Shown here piece by piece: positions 60,736 through 64,000 of a stretch of DNA of 64,000 nucleotides. The DNA lies in NCBI RefSeq assembly GCF_002005145.1, contig NZ_CP019698.1, positions 806,001-870,000 of the forward strand, in the 5' to 3' direction. Source of the DNA: Desulforamulus ferrireducens (lineage in GTDB: Bacteria; Bacillota; Desulfotomaculia; Desulfotomaculales; Desulfotomaculaceae). Position 1 is the first letter of the stretch. Each line of letters opens with the position of its first letter. The notes below the pieces were generated by a model. It saw only the letters and a list, made by a program, of their open reading frames with translations. It was not told where the DNA came from and did no database searches. A program made the translations under genes and the position numbers.

Positions 60736-61941
60736 TTATTTGTTAAAATACTTGACATAATGCATAACTCTGTTACGACCGGCCCTTTTGGCACTATATA
60801 GAGCATCATCAGCTTCGGCAATCAACTTTTCGGGATTATTGTACTGTACAGGCATGGTAGAAGATAGGCCTATACTAACAGTTACATAATCAGCCACCGC
60901 TGATTTAGCATGGGGTATACGCAGGTTTTCAATTTCCCTACGTAATTTTTCCGCTACCAGCATGGCACCACGGCAATCTGTATCCGGTAAGATAACAGCA
61001 AATTCTTCCCCACCGTAGCGAGCGACAAAATCACTGGAACGATTTAAGGAAGCGTGCAGGGCAGAAGCTACTTCGGCTAGACAACGGTCACCGGCTTGAT
61101 GTCCATAAGTATCGTTAAAGTTTTTAAAAAAATCTATATCTATCAAAATAAGAGAAAGCCAGGAAGAACTTATGACGGCTCCTTCCCATTCCTTGGCTAG
61201 ATGTTGGTCAAAGAAACGCCGATTGGCAATACCCGTGAGACTATCATAGGAAGAGAGCACCTGCAATTGGTTATTATAGTTACGCAATTGTGAAGTCTCC
61301 TTATAGACATGACGCACCAGCGGACGAAAAATAAAGAGAGCTTCAAACAAGAGAAGCATGAGTGTTAGACTTACAATAATGATCTCAAGGAATTGAAGTC
61401 TTTTAATATGTTGTTGCGCTTCCAGTTCGTATTGTTTTACCACACTATCCAAAGATTTTAGTAATTCTCCCCTGGCGGCATTTTGCAGGTAGACCAGATG
61501 AGGGTTATTATATGTGAGTTTCTGTCCTGGCTCCTTTAACAAAGAATCAATATGACTGATAAAAGTGCGGATTTGTTGGTCCAATAATACTGGCGAGCTA
61601 AAATAAAGGGCCTGGATTTCCTTGGATGGTTTGCCCGGCAAATTCAGAGCAGCATTACCGGAAATTAGTCCTTTATGGGATATTTCCAGGAGGGTTTTGA
61701 CTTCATATAGTTGGTTACGTATTTCTATTTCTTCGGCTTCATTTTTACAATGCAGCAGTTGTGTGCCCAGCAGTGCTGCCTTCTGGGATAACATACGCTG
61801 ACGACCGCTGATATTGATTATTGAGGCATAGGTTTCCTGAGTATGAATAACCCAATAAACGATACAGAAGGCTGAAATAGATAGGGTGGCAATTAGACCA
61901 AGGGCCAGCAGGTATCTTTTGGTTAAATTAAATAGTTTCAT
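60736..61941 (-). CDS. PilJ-type sensor GGDEF protein
   Basis: About 401 aa. TM1 residues ~12-32, PilJ-like extracellular domain with NISGRQRMLSQKAALLG (the type IV pili MCP N-terminal motif) to ~175, TM2 ~190-212, a linker helix, then a GGDEF domain 240-400 with RYGGEEF and DIDFFKNFNDTYGH. Active-site residues are intact, so it should make c-di-GMP. The ligand may be nitrate-like or unknown. ATG 61941 after GATGAGG; the frame also opens at 61956. Confidence 0.9.
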   Translation of the reverse strand: MKLFNLTKRYLLALGLIATLSISAFCIVYWVIHTQETYASIINISGRQRMLSQKAALLGTQLLHCKNEAEEIEIRNQLYEVKTLLEISHKGLISGNAALNLPGKPSKEIQALYFSSPVLLDQQIRTFISHIDSLLKEPGQKLTYNNPHLVYLQNAARGELLKSLDSVVKQYELEAQQHIKRLQFLEIIIVSLTLMLLLFEALFIFRPLVRHVYKETSQLRNYNNQLQVLSSYDSLTGIANRRFFDQHLAKEWEGAVISSSWLSLILIDIDFFKNFNDTYGHQAGDRCLAEVASALHASLNRSSDFVARYGGEEFAVILPDTDCRGAMLVAEKLRREIENLRIPHAKSAVADYVTVSIGLSSTMPVQYNNPEKLIAEADDALYSAKRAGRNRVMHYVKYFNK

Positions 61942-62012
61942 AGGCAGCCTCATCAAAATGTGATATACAGTAAAATTACGACTACTTTCACATTCCTCCT
62001 GCTAAGCAATAG

Positions 62013-62042
62013 AAAAAAGATAAAGACTGCCAGAGGCAGTCT
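62013..62042 (-). terminator. Terminator of ilvA (minus strand)
   Basis: On the minus strand AGACTGCC pairs with GGCAGTCT around TCT, then TTATCTTTTTT. It lies between ilvA and the PilJ-GGDEF gene. Confidence 0.85.
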
Positions 62043-63252
62043 AAATGCGCTGAACGCAGTAACCTTTTTTAATTAGTTCATCAATGATGGTAGTTAGGTG
62101 CTCGCTATCCTGAGTTTCCAAAACCAAATCTACCCGGGCAGAGCCAAGTTCTACCTCGGAACCAATGCGATTGTGATGTACCTCCACCACATTGGCTGAT
62201 AAATCGGCAATGGTTTTTAACAAACCTTGCAACTGGCCTGGTTTATCAGGAATGATGGTGGTTAGCTCGGTTTTTCTACCGGCTTTGGCCAGGCCTTTAT
62301 CCACAATGCGGGAAAGCATATTAACATCAATATTACCGCCACTGATCACCGCTGCTAACTTTTTACCTGGTAATTTGACCTTGCCGTTAAGCAGAGCAGC
62401 CACAGGAGCTGCGCCGGCACCTTCGGCAATTAGTTTACATCTTTCCATCAATACCAAAATAGCATTGGCTAGTTCATCTTCTTCCACGGTAACAAATTCA
62501 TCAACATATTCCCTAACGATATCGTAAGTAAGTTGGCCGGGTGTTTTTACGGCAATGCCATCGGCGATGGTGCTGGCGCTGGACAGAGTAATAATTTTGC
62601 CTGCCTGGGAAGATTCCCGCATGGAAGCAGCATTGGCAGGCTCTACACCAATAATCTTTATACTTGGTTTAATGGCTTTGGCAGCAATGGCTATACCTGC
62701 CACAATACCACCGCCACCAATGGGTACTAAGATAGCATCCACATTGGGTAAATCTTCTAATATCTCCAGGGCGATGGTTCCCTGTCCGGCTATGACATAG
62801 GGATCATCAAAGGGATGAATAAAAGTTGCCCCTGTCTCCCTTTGTATTTCCATGGCCTTGGTGTAGGCATCGTCATACACGCTACCATGTAAAACTACCT
62901 CTGCACCATAACTTTTGGTGGCAGTAATTTTAGCCAGGGGCGCGCAGGTGGGCATAACAATGGTAGAACGGATGCCATAGGTGGAGGCCGCCAGGGCAAC
63001 CCCCTGGGCGTGATTGCCTGCCGAAGAGGCAATCACGCCGGCTTGTTTTTCTTCACTGGAGAGGTTGCAGATTTTATTAAAAGCGCCGCGAATCTTAAAG
63101 GAACCTGTTTTTTGGAGATTTTCTAATTTTAAATAAACATCACTGCCGGATATTTCACTAAGGGTGGTATTGGGAATCAGATCAGTATGGTGAGTAACAC
63201 CCTTCAGACATTCCCTGGCAGCGTAGATGTCGGCCAGAGTAATTTTTTGCAC
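62041..63252 (-). CDS. ilvA: Threonine ammonia-lyase with ACT domain
   Basis: A 403-aa fold-type II PLP enzyme: KLENLQKTGSFKIRGAFNK with the PLP lysine, SSAGNHAQGVALAAS, PIGGGGIVAGIAIAAKA, and a C-terminal ACT domain (LTTIIPDKPGQLQGLLKTIADL). It deaminates threonine to 2-oxobutanoate. With one ACT domain of this length it resembles the catabolic/TdcB-type or short IlvA of Clostridia. GTG start overlaps the stop codon of the upstream symporter (TAGTG), so the two are translationally coupled. Confidence 0.93.
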   Translation of the reverse strand: MQKITLADIYAARECLKGVTHHTDLIPNTTLSEISGSDVYLKLENLQKTGSFKIRGAFNKICNLSSEEKQAGVIASSAGNHAQGVALAASTYGIRSTIVMPTCAPLAKITATKSYGAEVVLHGSVYDDAYTKAMEIQRETGATFIHPFDDPYVIAGQGTIALEILEDLPNVDAILVPIGGGGIVAGIAIAAKAIKPSIKIIGVEPANAASMRESSQAGKIITLSSASTIADGIAVKTPGQLTYDIVREYVDEFVTVEEDELANAILVLMERCKLIAEGAGAAPVAALLNGKVKLPGKKLAAVISGGNIDVNMLSRIVDKGLAKAGRKTELTTIIPDKPGQLQGLLKTIADLSANVVEVHHNRIGSEVELGSARVDLVLETQDSEHLTTIIDELIKKGYCVQRI

Positions 63253-64000
63253 TATACCTCACCGCCTACGGTGCTGGTACCAGCTACAGGGGCGCTGCCT
63301 TTGGCGAATTTATCAGCCAGCAGGGCAATGGCACCGTCACCGGTTACGTTGCAGGCAGTACCAAAACTATCTTGGGTTAGGTAGAGGGCAATCATCAAGC
63401 CAAGTTGAGCTTCGGTAAAGCCCAGCATGGATTGCAGCAAACCTAAGGCTGCCATAACTGCACCACCGGGCACACCGGGAGCAGCTACCATGGTAACACC
63501 TAACATTAGAATGAAGGGGAACAATAGACCAAAGCTGGTGCTTGCTCCGGACATCATCATGACTGCCATGGCACACATGGTTAAAGTAATGGTGCTGCCG
63601 GACAGGTGAATGGTGGCACAAAGTGGTATGGCAAAGTCTGCTACGCCATCGGAAATACCGTTCTTTTTAGCGGAACGCAGGGTTACCGGGATGGTGGCTG
63701 CAGAAGACTGAGTACCGATGGCAGTAAGGTATGCAGGTATCATATTCTTCAATGCGGTAAAGGGGTTTCTGCCAGTGGCGGTACCTGCAATGGTGTATTG
63801 CAGAACAATAATAACTACGTGACAAAGGATAACAATGGCAAACACAGAACCGAAGATCTTCATTATTCTAGCTACTTCGCCAGCATAGGTCATGTTGGCA
63901 AAGATACCTGCAATGTGAATGGGTAGCAAAGGAATAATAACGTTTTGAATAACCTTTTCAATAATTTCCTGGAAGTCTTTGGTTACTTGGTATAAAGATT
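63252..64000 (-). CDS. Dicarboxylate/amino-acid:cation symporter, partial
   Basis: DAACS-family (SdcS/GltP/SstT/TcyP-like) transporter, truncated by the window edge; the frame is open to base 63998, so at least 249 residues of its C-terminal part are here. Seen are AIGTQSSAATIPVTLRSAKKNGIS (the serine-rich re-entrant loop), GSTITLTMCAMAVMM and TQDSFGTACNVTGDGAIALL. It is a sodium- or proton-driven uptake system for glutamate, aspartate, serine/threonine or C4-dicarboxylates. Coupling to ilvA suggests uptake of threonine or serine for deamination. Confidence 0.9.
   Translation of the reverse strand, partial: SLYQVTKDFQEIIEKVIQNVIIPLLPIHIAGIFANMTYAGEVARIMKIFGSVFAIVILCHVVIIVLQYTIAGTATGRNPFTALKNMIPAYLTAIGTQSSAATIPVTLRSAKKNGISDGVADFAIPLCATIHLSGSTITLTMCAMAVMMMSGASTSFGLLFPFILMLGVTMVAAPGVPGGAVMAALGLLQSMLGFTEAQLGLMIALYLTQDSFGTACNVTGDGAIALLADKFAKGSAPVAGTSTVGGEV

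Overview
The window looks like chromosomal DNA of an anaerobic, endospore-forming Firmicute, most likely a Desulfotomaculum/Desulforamulus-type member of the Clostridia. This rests on a small acid-soluble spore protein, DUF3243 and DUF3892 proteins, two polar amino-acid ABC operons, a two-subunit glycine decarboxylase under a tandem glycine riboswitch, strong GGAGG ribosome binding sites with many GTG/TTG starts, and a housekeeping gene order I recognise from Bacillus/Clostridia (recJ-apt-relA-dtd ... hisS-aspS-6S RNA-tcdA ... Rrf2-iscS-iscU-mnmA ... AI-2E-alaS-ireB-yqgF-DUF1292 ... mltG-U32). The genus is inferred, not proven. I saw no rRNA, tRNA, CRISPR array or prophage.

Layout. 1-4.3 kb: 3' end of ileS, a polar amino-acid ABC operon, and a spore-protein gene on the minus strand behind a structured leader. 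4.5-9.1 kb: glycine riboswitch and gcvT-gcvH-gcvPA-gcvPB. 9.2-14.8 kb: a cation efflux gene behind a probable Ni/Co riboswitch, an EamA exporter, a second amino-acid ABC operon and a small winged-helix-like protein. 15-22 kb: recJ, apt, relA, dtd, a metallo-beta-lactamase-fold hydrolase. 22-29 kb: accessory stretch with a frameshifted CoA-transferase gene, a candidate holin-like toxin peptide, a VanW protein, a phosphodiesterase, a GH18-like protein, an Xre/DUF2178 pair with clustered palindromic operators, a HAD phosphatase and a DUF896 protein. 29-38 kb: T-box-hisS-aspS, 6S RNA, tcdA, thioredoxin, and the Fe-S/tRNA-thiolation cluster (Rrf2 regulator, iscS, iscU, mnmA). 38-46 kb: two tiny proteins, an AI-2E-type permease, alaS, ireB, yqgF and DUF1292, with PfpI and aldo/keto-reductase genes interleaved. 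46-58.6 kb: VanW/G5-like protein, chemoreceptor, GGDEF+HD-GYP protein, P-loop NTPase, mltG, U32 protease-like protein, penicillin-binding protein, a triple-HTH regulator, thioredoxin, lgt. 58.6-60 kb: an intact DDE insertion sequence. 60-64 kb: DUF3243, DUF3892, a PilJ-GGDEF protein, and a symporter-ilvA operon on the minus strand (symporter cut by the window end).

The most unusual structure is not a gene. At least four copies of a ~240-290 bp non-coding element (878-1158, 10451-10710 inverted, 22103-22369, 37728-37969), plus two core-less or decayed relatives, are scattered between genes. Each has a conserved ~150-170 bp GC-rich core between arrays of GGCC-type heptads repeating every 7 bp, and each full copy sits with the same end against an intrinsic terminator. 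Three of those terminators belong to a second family of near-identical GTGTCGCA/TGCGACAC hairpins (five copies). Other items worth checking are the spore-protein leader, the hisS T-box whose specifier reads both AAC and CAC, and a branched hairpin in front of the GGDEF/HD-GYP gene.
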